From the NCBI GenBank assembly GCA_964019135.1, contig OZ025255.1, forward strand, positions 2,108,001 through 2,172,000: a DNA stretch of 64,000 nucleotides. The letters run 5' to 3'. Source of the stretch: Arenicola marina. Lineage: Eukaryota > Annelida > Polychaeta > Arenicolidae. The notes under the pieces are model-generated. The model did not search any database, was not told where the DNA came from, and worked only from the letters and a program-made list of their open reading frames with translations. The position numbers were made by a program, and so were the translations under genes. This document shows, piece after piece, positions 47,820 through 61,800 of this stretch (the stretch's first letter is position 1; each line of letters opens with the position of its first letter).

Positions 47820-50800
47820 CTTGTGCTTACCCAGTGGTGGTCCCAGAGCCCCATCACCACGGCTGGTCCCAATGTCCGGGCCGGGTACATCCTGGTACTC
47901 ACCCAGTGGTGGTCCCAAAGCCCCATCACCACGGCTGGCCCAAGTGTCCCAGTGTCCGGGCCGGGTACATCCTGGTACTTACCCAGTGGTGGTCCCAGAG
48001 CCCCATCACCACGGCTGGTCCCAGTGTCCCGGCCGGGTACATCCTGGTACTTACCCAGTGGTGGTCCCAGAGCCCCATCACCACGGCTGGTCCCAGTGTC
48101 CCAGTGTCCGGGCCGGGTACATCCTGGTACTTACCCAGTGGTGGTCCCAGAGCCCCATCACCACGGCTGGCCCCAGTGGCCGGGCCGGTTGCATCCTGGT
48201 ACTTACCCAGTGGTGGTCCCAGAGCCACATCACCAAGGCTGGTCCCAGTGTCCGGGCCGGGTACATCCTGGTACTTACCCAGTGGTGGTCCCAGAACCCC
48301 ATCACCACGGCTGGTCCCAGTGTCCGGGCCGGGTACATCCTGGTACTTACCCAGTGGTGAACCCAGAGCCTCATTACCGCGGCTGATCCCAGTGTCCTAG
48401 TGTCCCAAGTGTCCGGGCCGGGTACATCCTGGTACTTACCCAGTGGTGGTCCCAGAGCCCCATCACCACGGCTGGTCCCAGTGTCCTAGTGTCCGGGCCG
48501 GGTACATCCTGATACTTACCCAGTGGTGGTCCCAGAGCCCCATCACCACGGCTGGCCCCAGTGTCCGGGCCGGGTGCATCCTGGTACTTACCCAGTGGTG
48601 GTCCCAGAGCCCCATCACCACGGCTGGTCCCAGTGTCCGGGCCGGGTACATCCTGGTACTTACCCAGCGGTGGTCCCAGAGCCCCATCACCACGGCTGGT
48701 CCCAGTGTCCGGGCCGGGTACATCCTAGTACTTACCCAGTGGTGGTCCCAGAGCCCCATCACCACGGTTGGCCCCAGTGTCCGGGCCGGGTACATCCTGG
48801 TACTTACCCAGTGGTGGTCCCAGAGCCCCGTCCCCACGGCTGATCCCAGTGTCCTAGTGTCCCATTATCCGGGCCGTGTTCATGCTGGTACTTACCTAGT
48901 GGTGGTTACAGAGCCCCATCACCAAGGCTGGCCCCAGTGTCCCAGTGTCCGGGCCGGGTACATCCGGGTACTTACCCAGTGGTGGTCCCAGAGCGCCATC
49001 ACCACGGCTGGTCCCAGTGTCCCAGAGTCTGGGCCGGGTACATCCTGGTACTTACCCAGTGGTGGTCCCAGAGCCCCATCACCACGGCTTGTCCCAGTGT
49101 CCGGGCCGGGTACATCCTGGTACTTACCCAGTGGTGGTTCCAGAGCCCCTTCACCACGGCTGGCCCCGGTGTCCGGGCCGGGTGCATCCTGGTACTTAGC
49201 CAGTGGTGGTCCCAGAGCCCCATCACCACGGCTGGTCCAAGTGTCCGCGCCGGGTACATCCTGGTACTTACCCAGTGGTGGTCCAGAGCCCCATCACCAC
49301 GGCTGGTCCCAGTGTCCGGGCCGGGTACATCCTGGTACTTACCCAGTGGTGGTCCCAGAGCCCCATCACCACGGCTGGTCCCAGTGTCCGGGCCGGGTAC
49401 ATCCTGGTACTTACCCAGTGGTGGTCCCAAAGCCCCATCACCACGGCTGGCCCCAGTGTCCGGGCCGGGTACATCCTGGTACTTACCCAGTGGTGGTCCC
49501 AGAGCCCCATCACCACGGCTGGTCCCAGTGTCCGGGCCGGGTACTTCCTGGTACTTACCCATTGGTGGTCCCAGAGCCCCATCACCACGGCTGGCCCCAG
49601 TGTCCGGGCCGGTTACATCCTGGTACTTACCCAGTGGTGGTCCCAGAGCCCCATCACCACGGCTGGTCCCAGTGTCCGGGCCGGGTACATCCTGGTACTT
49701 ACCCAGTGGTGGTCCCAGAGCCCCATCCCCACGGCTGGTCCCAGTGTCCGGGCCGGGTACATCCTAGTACTTACCCAGTGGTGGTCCCAGAGCCCCATCA
49801 CCACGGTTGGCCCCAGTGTCCGGGCCGGGTACATCCTGGTACTTACCCAGTGGTGGTCCCAGAGCCCCGTCCCCACGGCTGATCCCAGTGTCCTAGTGTC
49901 CCATTATCCGGGCCGTGTTCATGCTGGTATTTACCCAGTGGTGGTTGCAGAGCCCCATCACCAAGGCTGGCCCCAGTGTCCCAGTGTCCGGGCCGGGTAC
50001 ATCCGGGTACTTACCCAGTGGTGGTCCCAGAGCGCCATCACCACGGCTGGTCCCAGTGTCCCAGAGTCTGGGCCGGGTACATCCTGGTACTTACCCAGTG
50101 GTGGTCCCAGAGCCCCATCACCACGGCTTGTCCCAGTGTCCGGGCCGGGTACATCCTGGTACTTACCCAGTGGTGGTCCCAGAGCCCCTTCACCACGGCT
50201 GGCCCCAGTGTCCGGGCCGGGTGCATCCTGGTACTTAGCCAGTGGTGGTCCCAGAGCCCCATCACCACGGCTGGTCCAAGTGTCCGCGCCGGGTACATCC
50301 TGGTACTTACCCAGTGGTGGTCCAGAGCCCCATCACCACGGCTGGTCCCAGTGTCCGCGCCGGGTACATCCTGGTACCTACCCAGTGGTGGTCCCAGAGC
50401 CCCATCACCACGGCTGGTCCCAGTGTCCGGGCCGGGTACATCCTGGTACTTACCCAGTGGTGGTCCCAAAGCGCCATCACCACAGCTGGTCCCAGTGTCC
50501 GGGCCGGGTACATCCTGGTACTTACCCAGTGGTGGTCCCAGAGCCCCATCACCACGGCTGGTCCCAGTGTCCGGGCCGGGTACTTCCTGGTACTTACCCA
50601 TTGGTGGTCCCAGAGCCCCATCACGACGGCTGGCCCCAGTGTCCGGGCCGGTTACATCCTGCTACTTACCCAGTGGTGGTCCCAGAGCCCCATCACCACG
50701 GCTGGTCCCAGCGTCCGGGCCGGGTACATCCTGGTACTTACCCAGTGGTGGTCCCAGAGCCCCATCACCACGGTTGGCCCCAGTGTCCGGGCCGGGTACA

Positions 50801-52607
50801 TCCTGGTGCTTACCCAGTGGTGCTCCCAGAGCCCCATCACCACGGCTGGTCCCAGTGTCCGGGCCGGGTACATCCTGGTACTTACCCAGTGGTGGTCCCA
50901 AAGCCCCATCACCACGGCTGGCCCAAGTGTCCCAGTGTCCGGGCCGGGTACATCCTGGTACTTACCCAGTGGTGGTCCCAGAGCCCCATCACCACGGCTG
51001 GTCCCAGTGTCCGGGCCGGGTACATCCTGGTACTTACCCAGTGGTGGTCCCAGAGCCCCATCACCACGGCTGGTCCCAGTGTCCCAGTGTCCGGGCCGGG
51101 TACATCCTGGTACTTACCCAGTGGTGGTCCCAGAGCCCCATCACCACGGCTGGTCCCAGTGTCCCAGTGTCCGGGCCGGGTACATCCTGGTACTTACCCA
51201 GTGGTGGTCCCAGAGCCCCATCACCACGGCTGGCCCCAGTGGCCGGGCCGGTTGCATCCTGGTACTTACCCAGTGGTGGTCCCAGAGCCACATCACCAAG
51301 GCTGGTCCCAGTGTCCGGGCCGGGTACATCCTGGTACTTACCCAGTGGTGGTCCCAGAGCCCCATCGCCACGTCTGGTCCCAGTTTCCGGGCCGGGTACA
51401 TCCTGGTACTCACCCAGTGGTGGTCCCAAAGCCCCATCACCACGGCTGGCCCAAGTGTCCCAGTGTCCGGGCCGGGTACATCCTGGTACTTACCCAGTGG
51501 TGGTCCCAGAGCCACATCACCAAGGCTGGTCCCAGTGTCCGGGCCGGGTACATCCTGGTGCTTACCCAGTGGTGGTCCCAGAGCCCCATCACCACGGCTG
51601 GTCCCAGTGTCCGGGCCGGGTACATCCTGGTACTCACCCAGTGGTGGTCCCAGAGCCCCATCACCACGGCTGGCCCAAGTGTCCCAGTGTCCGGGCCGGG
51701 TACATCCTGGTACTTACCCAGTGGTGGTCCCAGAGCCCCATCACCACGGCTGGTCCCAGTGTCCGGGCCGGGTACATCCTGGTACTTACCCAGTGGTGGT
51801 CCCAGAGCCCCATCACCACGGCTGGTCCCAGTGTCCCAGTGTCCGGGCCGGGTACATCCTGGTACTTACCCAGTGGTGGTCCCAGAGCCCCATCACCACG
51901 GCTGGCCCCAGTTGCCGGGCTGGTTGCATCCTGGTACTTACCCAGTGGTGGTCCCAGAGCCACATCACCAAGGCTGGTCCCATTGTCCGGGCCGGTTACA
52001 TCCTGGTACTTACCCAGTGTTGGTCCCAGAGCCCCATCACCACGGCTGGCCCCAGTGTCCGGGCCGGGTGCATCCTGGTACTTACCCAGTGGTGGTCCCA
52101 GAGCCCCATCACCACGGCTGGTCCCAGTGTCCGGGCCGGGTACATCCTGGTACTTACCCAGTGGTGGTCACAGAGCCCCGTCACCACGGCTGATCCCAGT
52201 GTCCTAGTGTCCCAGTATCCGGGCCGGGTTCATGCTGGTACTTACCCAGTGGTGGTCGCAAAGCCCCATCACCACGGCTGGCCCCAGTGTTCCAGTGTCC
52301 GGGCCGGGTACATCCGGGTACTTACCCATTGGTGGTCCCAGAGCTCCATCACCACGGCTGGTCCCAGTGTCCCAGAGTCTGGGCCGGGTACATCCTGGTA
52401 CTTACCCAGTGGTGGTCCCAGAGCCCCATCACCACGGCTGGTCCCAGTGTTCCAGTGTCCGGGCCGGGTGCATCCTGGTACTTACCCAGTGGTGGTCCCA
52501 GAGCCCCATCACCACGGCTGGTCCCAGTGTCCGGGCCGGGTACATCCTGGTACTTACCCAGTGGTGGTCCCAGAGCCCCGTCACCACGGCTGATCCCAGT
52601 GTCCTAG
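47820..52607 (+). repeat. array segment: mixed right-domain variants
   Basis: The segment contains a 48.4-48.8 kb part with a GTGTCCTAGTGTCCGGG doublet, the third version of the 1,039-bp pair (48,861 and 49,900 onward), and 50,240-52,190, which resembles 52,730-55,900. Monomers typical here are GCCACATCACCAAGG, CAGTGGCCGGGCCGGTTGC, CATCGCCACGTCTGG and GTACTCACCCAG. A 400-bp block bounded by landmarks at 52,207 and 52,607 contains the CAGTATCC monomer and starts the pattern that follows. Confidence 0.8.
48389..48425 (+). repeat. one-base insertion at a landmark (CCCAAGTGT)
   Basis: At 48,403-48,411 the word after CCTAGTGT is CCCAAGTGT, 9 bp instead of 8, so the local phase moves by one base. 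I noticed this insertion only once. Similar single-base events are the lost G in GTCCGGCCGGG (about 5,034, 11,697 and 15,504) and the lost G in AAGGCTGCCCC near 56,563. Confidence 0.8.
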
Positions 52608-54246
52608 TGTCCCAGTATCCGGGCCGGGTTCATGCTGGTACTTACCCAGTGGTGGTCGCAAAGCCCCATCACCACGGCTGGCCCCAGTGTTCCAGTGTCC
52701 GGGCCGGGTACATCCGGGTACTTACCCAGTGGTGGTCCCAGAGCCCCATCACCACGGCTGGTCCAAGTGTCCGCGCCGGGTACATCCTGGTACTTACCCA
52801 GTGGTGGTCCAGAGCCCCATCACCACGGCTGGTCCCAGTGTCCGCGCCGGGTACATCCTGGTACCTACCCAGTGGTGGTCCCAGAGCCCCATCACCACGG
52901 CTGGTCCCAGTGTCCGGGCCGGGTACATCCTGGTACTTACCCAGTGGTGGTCCCAAAGCGCCATCACCACAGCTGGTCCCAGTGTCCGGGCCGGGTACAT
53001 CCTGGTACTTACCCAGTGGTGGTCCCAGAGCCCCATCACCACGGCTGGTCCCAGTGTCCGGGCCGGGTACTTCCTGGTACTTACCCATTGGTGGTCCCAG
53101 AGCCCCATCACGACGGCTGGCCCCAGTGTCCGGGCCGGTTACATCCTGCTACTTACCCAGTGGTGGTCCCAGAGCCCCATCACCACGGCTGGTCCCAGCG
53201 TCCGGGCCGGGTACATCCTGGTACTTACCCAGTGGTGGTCCCAGAGCCCCATCACCACGGCTGGCCCCAGTGTCCGGGCCGGGTACATCCTGGTGCTTAC
53301 CCAGTGGTGCTCCCAGAGCCCCATCACCACGGCTGGTCCCAGTGTCCGGGCCGGGTACATCCTGGTACTTACCCAGTGGTGGTCCCAAAGCCCCATCACC
53401 ACGGCTGGCCCAAGTGTCCCAGTGTCCGGGCCGGGTACATCCTGGTACTTACCCAGTGGTGGTCCCAGAGCCCCATCACCACGGCTGGTCCCAGTGTCCG
53501 GGCCGGGTACATCCTGGTACTTACCCAGTGGTGGTCCCAGAGCCCCATCACCACGGCTGGTCCCAGTGTCCCAGTGTCCGGGCCGGGTACATCCTGGTAC
53601 TTACCCAGTGGTGGTCCCAGAGCCCCATCACCACGGCTGGCCCCAGTGGCCGGGCCGGTTGCATCCTGGTACTTACCCAGTGGTGGTCCCAGAGCCACAT
53701 CACCAAGGCTGGTCCCAGTGTCCGGGCCGGGTACATCCTGGTACTTGCCCAGTGGTGGTCCCAGAGCCCCATCGCCACGTCTGGTCCCAGTTTCCGGGCC
53801 GGGTACATCCTGGTACTCACCCAGTGGTGGTCCCAAAGCCCCATCACCACGGCTGGCCCAAGTGTCCCAGTGTCCGGGCCGGGTACATCCTGGTACTTAC
53901 CCAGTGGTGGTCCCAGAGCCACATCACCAAGGCTGGTCCCAGTGTCCGGGCCGGGTACATCCTGGTGCTTACCCAGTGGTGGTCCCAGAGCCCCATCACC
54001 ACGGCTGGTCCCAGTGTCCGGGCCGGGTACATCCTGGTACTCACCCAGTGGTGGTCCCAGAGCCCCATCACCACGGCTGGCCCAAGTGTCCCAGTGTCCG
54101 GGCCGGGTACATCCTGGTACTTACCCAGTGGTGGTCCCAGAGCCCCATCACCACGGCTGGTCCCAGTGTCCGGGCCGGGTACATCCTGGTACTTACCCAG
54201 TGGTGGTCCCAGAGCCCCGTCACCACGGCTGATCCCAGTGTCCTAG
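52608..54246 (+). repeat. 1,639-bp higher-order unit, copy 1
   Basis: Bounded by landmarks at 52,607 and 54,246, the unit contains the CAGTATCC monomer, TCCGCGCCGGG with the single-C loss, CATCACGACGG, CTGCTACTTACC, GTCCCAGCGTCC, GGTGCTCCC, GTTGCATCC and the CATCGCCACGTCTGG monomer. The period equals 205 x 8 minus 1, as expected from one 71-bp monomer. Two differences from copy 2 were noticed, at 52,845 (C against G) and 53,747 (G against A). Confidence 0.88.
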
Positions 54247-55885
54247 TGTCCCAGTATCCGGGCCGGGTTCATGCTGGTACTTACCCAGTGGTGGTCGCAA
54301 AGCCCCATCACCACGGCTGGCCCCAGTGTTCCAGTGTCCGGGCCGGGTACATCCGGGTACTTACCCAGTGGTGGTCCCAGAGCCCCATCACCACGGCTGG
54401 TCCAAGTGTCCGCGCCGGGTACATCCTGGTACTTACCCAGTGGTGGTCCAGAGCCCCATCACCACGGCTGGTCCCAGTGTCCGGGCCGGGTACATCCTGG
54501 TACCTACCCAGTGGTGGTCCCAGAGCCCCATCACCACGGCTGGTCCCAGTGTCCGGGCCGGGTACATCCTGGTACTTACCCAGTGGTGGTCCCAAAGCGC
54601 CATCACCACAGCTGGTCCCAGTGTCCGGGCCGGGTACATCCTGGTACTTACCCAGTGGTGGTCCCAGAGCCCCATCACCACGGCTGGTCCCAGTGTCCGG
54701 GCCGGGTACTTCCTGGTACTTACCCATTGGTGGTCCCAGAGCCCCATCACGACGGCTGGCCCCAGTGTCCGGGCCGGTTACATCCTGCTACTTACCCAGT
54801 GGTGGTCCCAGAGCCCCATCACCACGGCTGGTCCCAGCGTCCGGGCCGGGTACATCCTGGTACTTACCCAGTGGTGGTCCCAGAGCCCCATCACCACGGC
54901 TGGCCCCAGTGTCCGGGCCGGGTACATCCTGGTGCTTACCCAGTGGTGCTCCCAGAGCCCCATCACCACGGCTGGTCCCAGTGTCCGGGCCGGGTACATC
55001 CTGGTACTTACCCAGTGGTGGTCCCAAAGCCCCATCACCACGGCTGGCCCAAGTGTCCCAGTGTCCGGGCCGGGTACATCCTGGTACTTACCCAGTGGTG
55101 GTCCCAGAGCCCCATCACCACGGCTGGTCCCAGTGTCCGGGCCGGGTACATCCTGGTACTTACCCAGTGGTGGTCCCAGAGCCCCATCACCACGGCTGGT
55201 CCCAGTGTCCCAGTGTCCGGGCCGGGTACATCCTGGTACTTACCCAGTGGTGGTCCCAGAGCCCCATCACCACGGCTGGCCCCAGTGGCCGGGCCGGTTG
55301 CATCCTGGTACTTACCCAGTGGTGGTCCCAGAGCCACATCACCAAGGCTGGTCCCAGTGTCCGGGCCGGGTACATCCTGGTACTTACCCAGTGGTGGTCC
55401 CAGAGCCCCATCGCCACGTCTGGTCCCAGTTTCCGGGCCGGGTACATCCTGGTACTCACCCAGTGGTGGTCCCAAAGCCCCATCACCACGGCTGGCCCAA
55501 GTGTCCCAGTGTCCGGGCCGGGTACATCCTGGTACTTACCCAGTGGTGGTCCCAGAGCCACATCACCAAGGCTGGTCCCAGTGTCCGGGCCGGGTACATC
55601 CTGGTGCTTACCCAGTGGTGGTCCCAGAGCCCCATCACCACGGCTGGTCCCAGTGTCCGGGCCGGGTACATCCTGGTACTCACCCAGTGGTGGTCCCAGA
55701 GCCCCATCACCACGGCTGGCCCAAGTGTCCCAGTGTCCGGGCCGGGTACATCCTGGTACTTACCCAGTGGTGGTCCCAGAGCCCCATCACCACGGCTGGT
55801 CCCAGTGTCCGGGCCGGGTACATCCTGGTACTTACCCAGTGGTGGTCCCAGAGCCCCATCACCACGGCTGGTCCCAGTGTCCCAG
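54247..55885 (+). repeat. 1,639-bp higher-order unit, copy 2
   Basis: Tandem copy of 52,608-54,246 with about 99.9% identity by eye. It passes without a landmark into monomers like those at 51,850-52,060 (CAGTTGCCGGGCTGG and CAGTGTTGG variants) up to the CCTAG at 56,181. A related but longer version of the unit starts at about 50,243 with one extra 80-bp monomer near 51,061. Confidence 0.86.
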
Positions 55886-58800
55886 TGTCCGGGCCGGGTA
55901 CATCCTGGTACTTACCCAGTGGTGGTCCCAGAGCCCCATCACCACGGCTGGCCCCAGTTGCCGGGCTGGTTGCATCCTGGTACTTACCCAGTGGTGGTCC
56001 CAGAGCCACATCACCAAGGCTGGTCCCAGTGTCCGGGCCGGTTACATCCTGGTACTTACCCAGTGTTGGTCCCAGAGCCCCATCACCACGGCTGGTCCCA
56101 GTGTCCGGGCCGGGTAAATCCTGGTACTTACCCAGTGGTGGTCCCAGAGCCTCATCACCGCGGCTGATCCCAGTGTCCTAGTGTCCCAGTGTCCGGGCCG
56201 GGTACATCCTGGTACTTACCCAGTGGTGGTCCCAGAGCCCCATCACCACGGCTGGTCCCAGTGTCCTAGTGTCCGGGCCGGGTACATCCTGATACTTACC
56301 CAGTGGTGGTCCCAGAGCCCCATCACCACGGCTGGCCCCAGTGTCCGGGCCGGGTGCATCCTGGTACTTACCCAGTGGTGGTCCCAGAGCCCCATCACCA
56401 CGGCTGGTCCCAGTGTCCGGGCCGGGTACATCCTGGTACTTACCCAGTGGTGCTCCCAGAGCCCCGTCCCCACGGCTGATCTCAGTGTCCTAGTGTCCCA
56501 TTATCCGGGCCGTGTTCATGCTGGTACTTACCCAGTGGTGGTTGCAGAGCCCCATCACCAAGGCTGCCCCAGTGTCCCAGTGTCCGGGCCGGGTACATCC
56601 GGGTACTTACCCAGTGGTGGTCCCAGAGCGCCATCACCACGGCTGGTCCCAGTGTCCCAGAGTCTGGGCCGGGTACATCCTGGTACTTACCCAGTGGTGG
56701 TCCCAGAGCCCCATCACCACGGCTTGTCCCAGTGTCCGGGCCGGGTACATCCTGGTACTTACCCAGTGGTAGTACCAGAGCCCCTTCACCACGGCTGGCC
56801 CCAGTGTCCGGGCCGGGTGGATCCTGGTACTTAGCCAGTGGTGGTCCCAGAGCCCCATCACCACGGCTGGTCCAAGTGTCCGCGCCGGGTACATCCTGGT
56901 ACTTACCCAGTGGTGGTCCAGAGCCCCATCACCACGGCTGGTCCCACTGTCCGGGCCGGGTACATCCTGGTACTTACCCAGTGGTGGTCCCAGAGCCCCA
57001 TCACCACGGCTGGTCCCAGTGTCCGGGCCGGGTACATCCTGGTACTTACCCAGTGGTGGTCCCAAAGCCCCATCACCACGGCTGGCCCCAGTGTCCGGGC
57101 CGGGTACATCCTGGTACTTACCCAGTGGTGGTCCCAGAGCCCCATCACCACGGCTGGTCCCAGTGTCCGGGCCGGGTACTTCCTGGTACTTACCCATTGG
57201 TGGTCCCAGAGCCCCATCACCACGGCTGGCCCCAGTGTCCGGGCCGGTTACATCCTGGTACTTACCCAGTGGTGGTCCCAGAGCCCCATCACCACGGCTG
57301 GTCCCAGTGTCCGGGCCGGGTACATCCTGGTACTTACCCAGTGGTGGTCCCAGAGCCCCATCACCACGGCTAGTCCCAGTGTCCGGGCCGGGTACATCCT
57401 AGTACTTACCCAGTGGTGATCCCAGAGCCCCATCACCACGGTTGGCCCCAGTGTCCGGGCCGGGTACATCCTGGTACTTACCCAGTGGTGGTCCCAGAGC
57501 CCCGTCCCCACGGCTGATCCCAGTGTCCTAGTGTCCCATTATCCGGGCCGTGTTCATGCTGGTACTTACCCAGTGGTGGTTGCAGAGCCCCATCACCAAG
57601 GCTGGCCCCAGTGTCCCAGTGTCCGGGCCGGGTACATCCGGGTACTTACCCAGTGGTGGTCCCAGAGCGCCATCACCACGGCTGTTCCCAGTGTCCCAGA
57701 GTCTGGGCCGGGTACATCCTGGTACTTACCCAGTGGTGCTCCCAGAGCCCCATCACCACGGCTTGTCCCAGAGTCCGGGCCGGGTACATCCTGGTACTTA
57801 GCCAGTGGTGGTCCCAGAGCCCCATCACCACGGCTGGTCCAAGTGTCCGCGCCGGGTACATCCTGGTACTTACCCAGTGGTGGTCCAGAGCCCCATCACC
57901 ACGGCTGGTCCCAGTGTCCGGGCCGGGTACATCCTGGTACTTACCCAGTGGTGGTCCCAGAGCCCCATCACCACGGCTGGTCCCAGTGTCCGGGCCGGGT
58001 ACATCCTGGTACTTACCCAGTGGTGGTCCCAAAGCCCCATCACCACGGCTGGCCCCAGTGTCCGGGCCGGGTACATCCTGGTACTTACCCAGTGGTGGTC
58101 CCAGAGCCCCATCACCACGGCTGGTCCCAGTGTCCGGACCGGGTACTTCCTGGTACTTACCCATTGGTGGTCCCAGAGCCCCATCACGACGGCTGGCCCC
58201 AGTGTCCGGGCCGGTTACATCCTGGTACTTACCCAGTGGTGGTCCCAGAGCCCCATCACCACGGCTGGTCCCAGTGTCCGGGCCGGGTACATCCTGGTAC
58301 TTACCCAGTGGTGGTCCCAGAGCCCCATCACCACGGCTGGCCCCAGTGTCCGGGCCGGGTACATCCTGGTGCTTACCCAGTGGTGGTCCCAGAGCCCCAT
58401 CACCACGGCTGGTCCCAGTGTCCGGGCCGGGTACATCCTGGTACTCACCCAGTGGTGGTCCCAAAGCCCCATCACCACGGCTGGCCCAAGTGTCCCAGTG
58501 TCCGGGCCGGGTACATCCTGATACTTACCCAGTGGTGGTCCCAGAGCCCCATCACCACGGCTGGTCCCAGTGTCCGGGCCGGGTACATCCTGGTACTTAC
58601 CCAGTGGTGGTCCCAGAGCCCCATCACCACGGCTGGTCCCAGTGTCCCAGTGTCCGGGCCGGGTACATCCTGGTACTTACCCAGTGGTGGTCCCAGAGCC
58701 CCATCACCCCGGCTGGCCCCAGTGGCCGGGCCGGTTGCATGCTGGTACTTACCCAGTGGTGGTCCCAGAGCCACATCACCAAGGCTGGTCCCAGTGTCCG

Positions 58801-61800
58801 GGCCGGGTACATCTTGGTACTTACCCAGTGGTGGTCCCAGAGCCCCATCACCACGGCTGGTCCCAGTGTCCGGGCCGGGTACATCCTGGTACTTACCCAG
58901 TGGTGGTCCCAGAGCCTCGTCACCGCGGCTGATCCCAGTGTCCTAGTGTCCCAGTGTCCGGGCCGGGTACATCCTGGTACTTACCCAGTGGTGGTCCCAG
59001 AGCCCCATCACCACGGCTGGTCCCAGTGTCCTAGTGTCCGGGCCGGGTACATCCTGATACTTACCCAGTGGTGGTCCCAGAGCCCCATCACCACGGCTGG
59101 CCCCAGTGTCCGGGCCGGGTGCATCCTGGTACTTACCCAGTGGTGGTCCCAGAGCCCCATCACCACGGCTGGTCCCAGTGTCCGGGCCGGGTACATCCTG
59201 GTTCTTACCCAGTGGTGGTCCCAGAGCCCCGTCACCACGGCTGATCCCAGTGTCCTAGTGTCCCAGTATCCGGGCCGGGTTCATGCTGGTACTTACCCAG
59301 TGGTGGTCGCAAAGCCCCGTCACCACGGCTGGCCCCAGTGTCCCAGTGTCCGGGCCGGGTACATCCGGGTACTTACCCAGTGGTGGTCCCAGAGCCCCAT
59401 CACCACGGCTGGCCCCAGTGTCCGGGCCGGGTACATACTGGTACTTACCCAGTGGTGGTCCCAGAGCCCCATCGCCACGGCTGTCCCAAGTGTCCGGGCC
59501 GGGTAGATCCTGGTACTTACCCAGTGGTGGTCCCAGAGCCCCATCAGCACGGCTGGCCCCAGTGTCCGGGCCGGGTACATCCTGGTACTTACCCAGTGGT
59601 GGTCCCAGAGCCCCATCACCACGGCTGGTCCCAGTGTCCCAGAGTCTGGGCCGGGTACATCCTGGTAATTACCCAGTGGTGGTCCCAGAGCCCCATCACC
59701 ACGGCTGGTCCCAGTTTCTCAGTGTCCGTGCCGGGTACATCCTGGTACTTACCCAGTGGTGTTCCCAGAGCCCCATCACCACGGCTGGCCCCAGTGTCCG
59801 GGCCGGGTGCATCCTGGTACTTACCCAGTGGTGATCCTAGAGCCCCATCACCACGGCTGGTCCCAGTGTCCGGGCCGGGTACATCCTGGTACTTACCCAG
59901 TGGTGGTCCCAGAGCCCCATCACCACGGCTGGTCCCAGTGTCCGGGCCGGGTACATCCTGGTACTTACCCAGTGGTGGTCCCAGAGCCCCATCACCACGG
60001 CTGGTCCCAGTGTCCGGGTCGGGTACATTCTGGTACTTACCCAGTGGTGGTCCCAAAGCCCCATCACCACGGCTGGCCCCAGTGTCCGGGCCGGGTACAT
60101 CCTGGTACTTACCCAGTGGTGGTCCCAGAGCCCCATCACCACGGCTGGTCCCAGTGTCCTAGTGTCCCATTATCCGGGCCATGTTCATGCTGGTACTTAC
60201 CCAGTGGTGGTTGCAGAGCCCCATCACCAAGGCTGGCCCCAGTGTCCCAGTGTCCGGGCCGGGTGCATCCGGGTACTTACCCAGTGGTGGTCCCAGAGCG
60301 CCATCACCACGGCTGGTCCCAGTGTCCCAGAGTCTGGGCCGGGTACATCCTGGTAATTACCCAGTGGTGGACCCAGAGCCCCATCACCACGGCTGGTCCC
60401 AGTGTCCGCGCCGGGTACATCCTGGTACTTACCCAGTGGTGGTCCCAGGGCCCCATCACCACGGCTGGTCCCAGTGTCTCAGTGTCCGGGCCGGGTACAT
60501 CCTGGTACTTACCCAGTGGTGGTCCCAGAGCCCCATCACCACGGCTGGCCCCAGTGTCCGGGCCGGGTGCATCCTGGTACTTACCCAGTGGTGGTCCCAG
60601 AGCCCCATCACCACGGCTGGTCCCAGTGTCCGGGCCGGGTACATCCTGGTACTTACCCAGTGCTGGTCCCAGAGCCCCATCACCACGGCTGGTCCCAGTG
60701 TCCGGGCCTGGTACATCCTGGTACTTACCCAGTGGTGGTCCCAGAGCCCCATCACCACGGCTGGCCCAAGTGTCCCAGTGTCCGGGCCGGTTGCATCCTG
60801 GTACTTACCCAGTGGTGGTCCCAGAGCCCCATCACCACGTCTGGTCCCAGTGTCCGGGCCGGGTACATCCTGGTACTTACCCAGTGGTGGTCCCAGAGCC
60901 CAATCACCACGGCTGGTCCCAGTGTCCGGGCCGGGTACATCCTGGCACTTACCCAGTGGTGGTCCCAGAGCCCCATCACCACGGCTGGTCCCAGTGTCCT
61001 AGTGTCCGGGCCGGGTACATCGTGGTACTTACCCAGTGGTGGTCCCAGAGCCCCATCACCACGGCTGGCCCCAGTGTCCGGGCCGGGTACATCCTGGTAC
61101 TTACCCAGTGGTGGTCCCAGGGCCCCGTCACCACGGCTGATCCCAGTGTCCTAGTGTCCCAGTATCCGGGCCGGGTTCATGTTGGTACTTACCCAGTGGT
61201 GGTCGCAGAGCCCCATCACCACGGCTGGCCCCAGTGTCCCAGTGTCCGGGCCGGGTACATCCGGGTACATACCCAGTGGTGGTCCCAGAGCTCCATCACC
61301 ACGGCTGGTCCCAGTGTCCCAGAGTCTGGGCCGGGTACATCCTGGTACTTGCCCAGTGGTGGTCTCAGAGCCCCATCACCACGGCTGGTCCCAGTGTCCG
61401 AGCCGGGTACATCCTGGTACTTACCCAGTGGTGGTCCCAGAGCCCCATCACCACGGCTGGTCCCAGTGTCTCAGTGTCCGGGCCGGGTACATCCTGATAC
61501 TTACCCAGTGGTGGTCCCAGAGCCCCATCACCACGGCTGGCCCCAGTGTCCGGGCCGGGTGCATCCTGGTACTTACCCAGTGGTGGTCCCAGAGCCCCAT
61601 TACCACGGCTGGTCCCAGTGTCCGGGCCGGGTACATCCTGGTACTTACCCAGTGGTGGTCCCAGAGCCTCATCACCACGGCTGGTCCCAGTGTCCGGGCC
61701 GGGTACATCCTGGTACTTACCCAGTGGTGGTCCCAGAGCCCCATCACCACGGCTGGTCCCAGTGTCCGGGCCGGGTACATCCTGGTACTTACCCAGTGGT

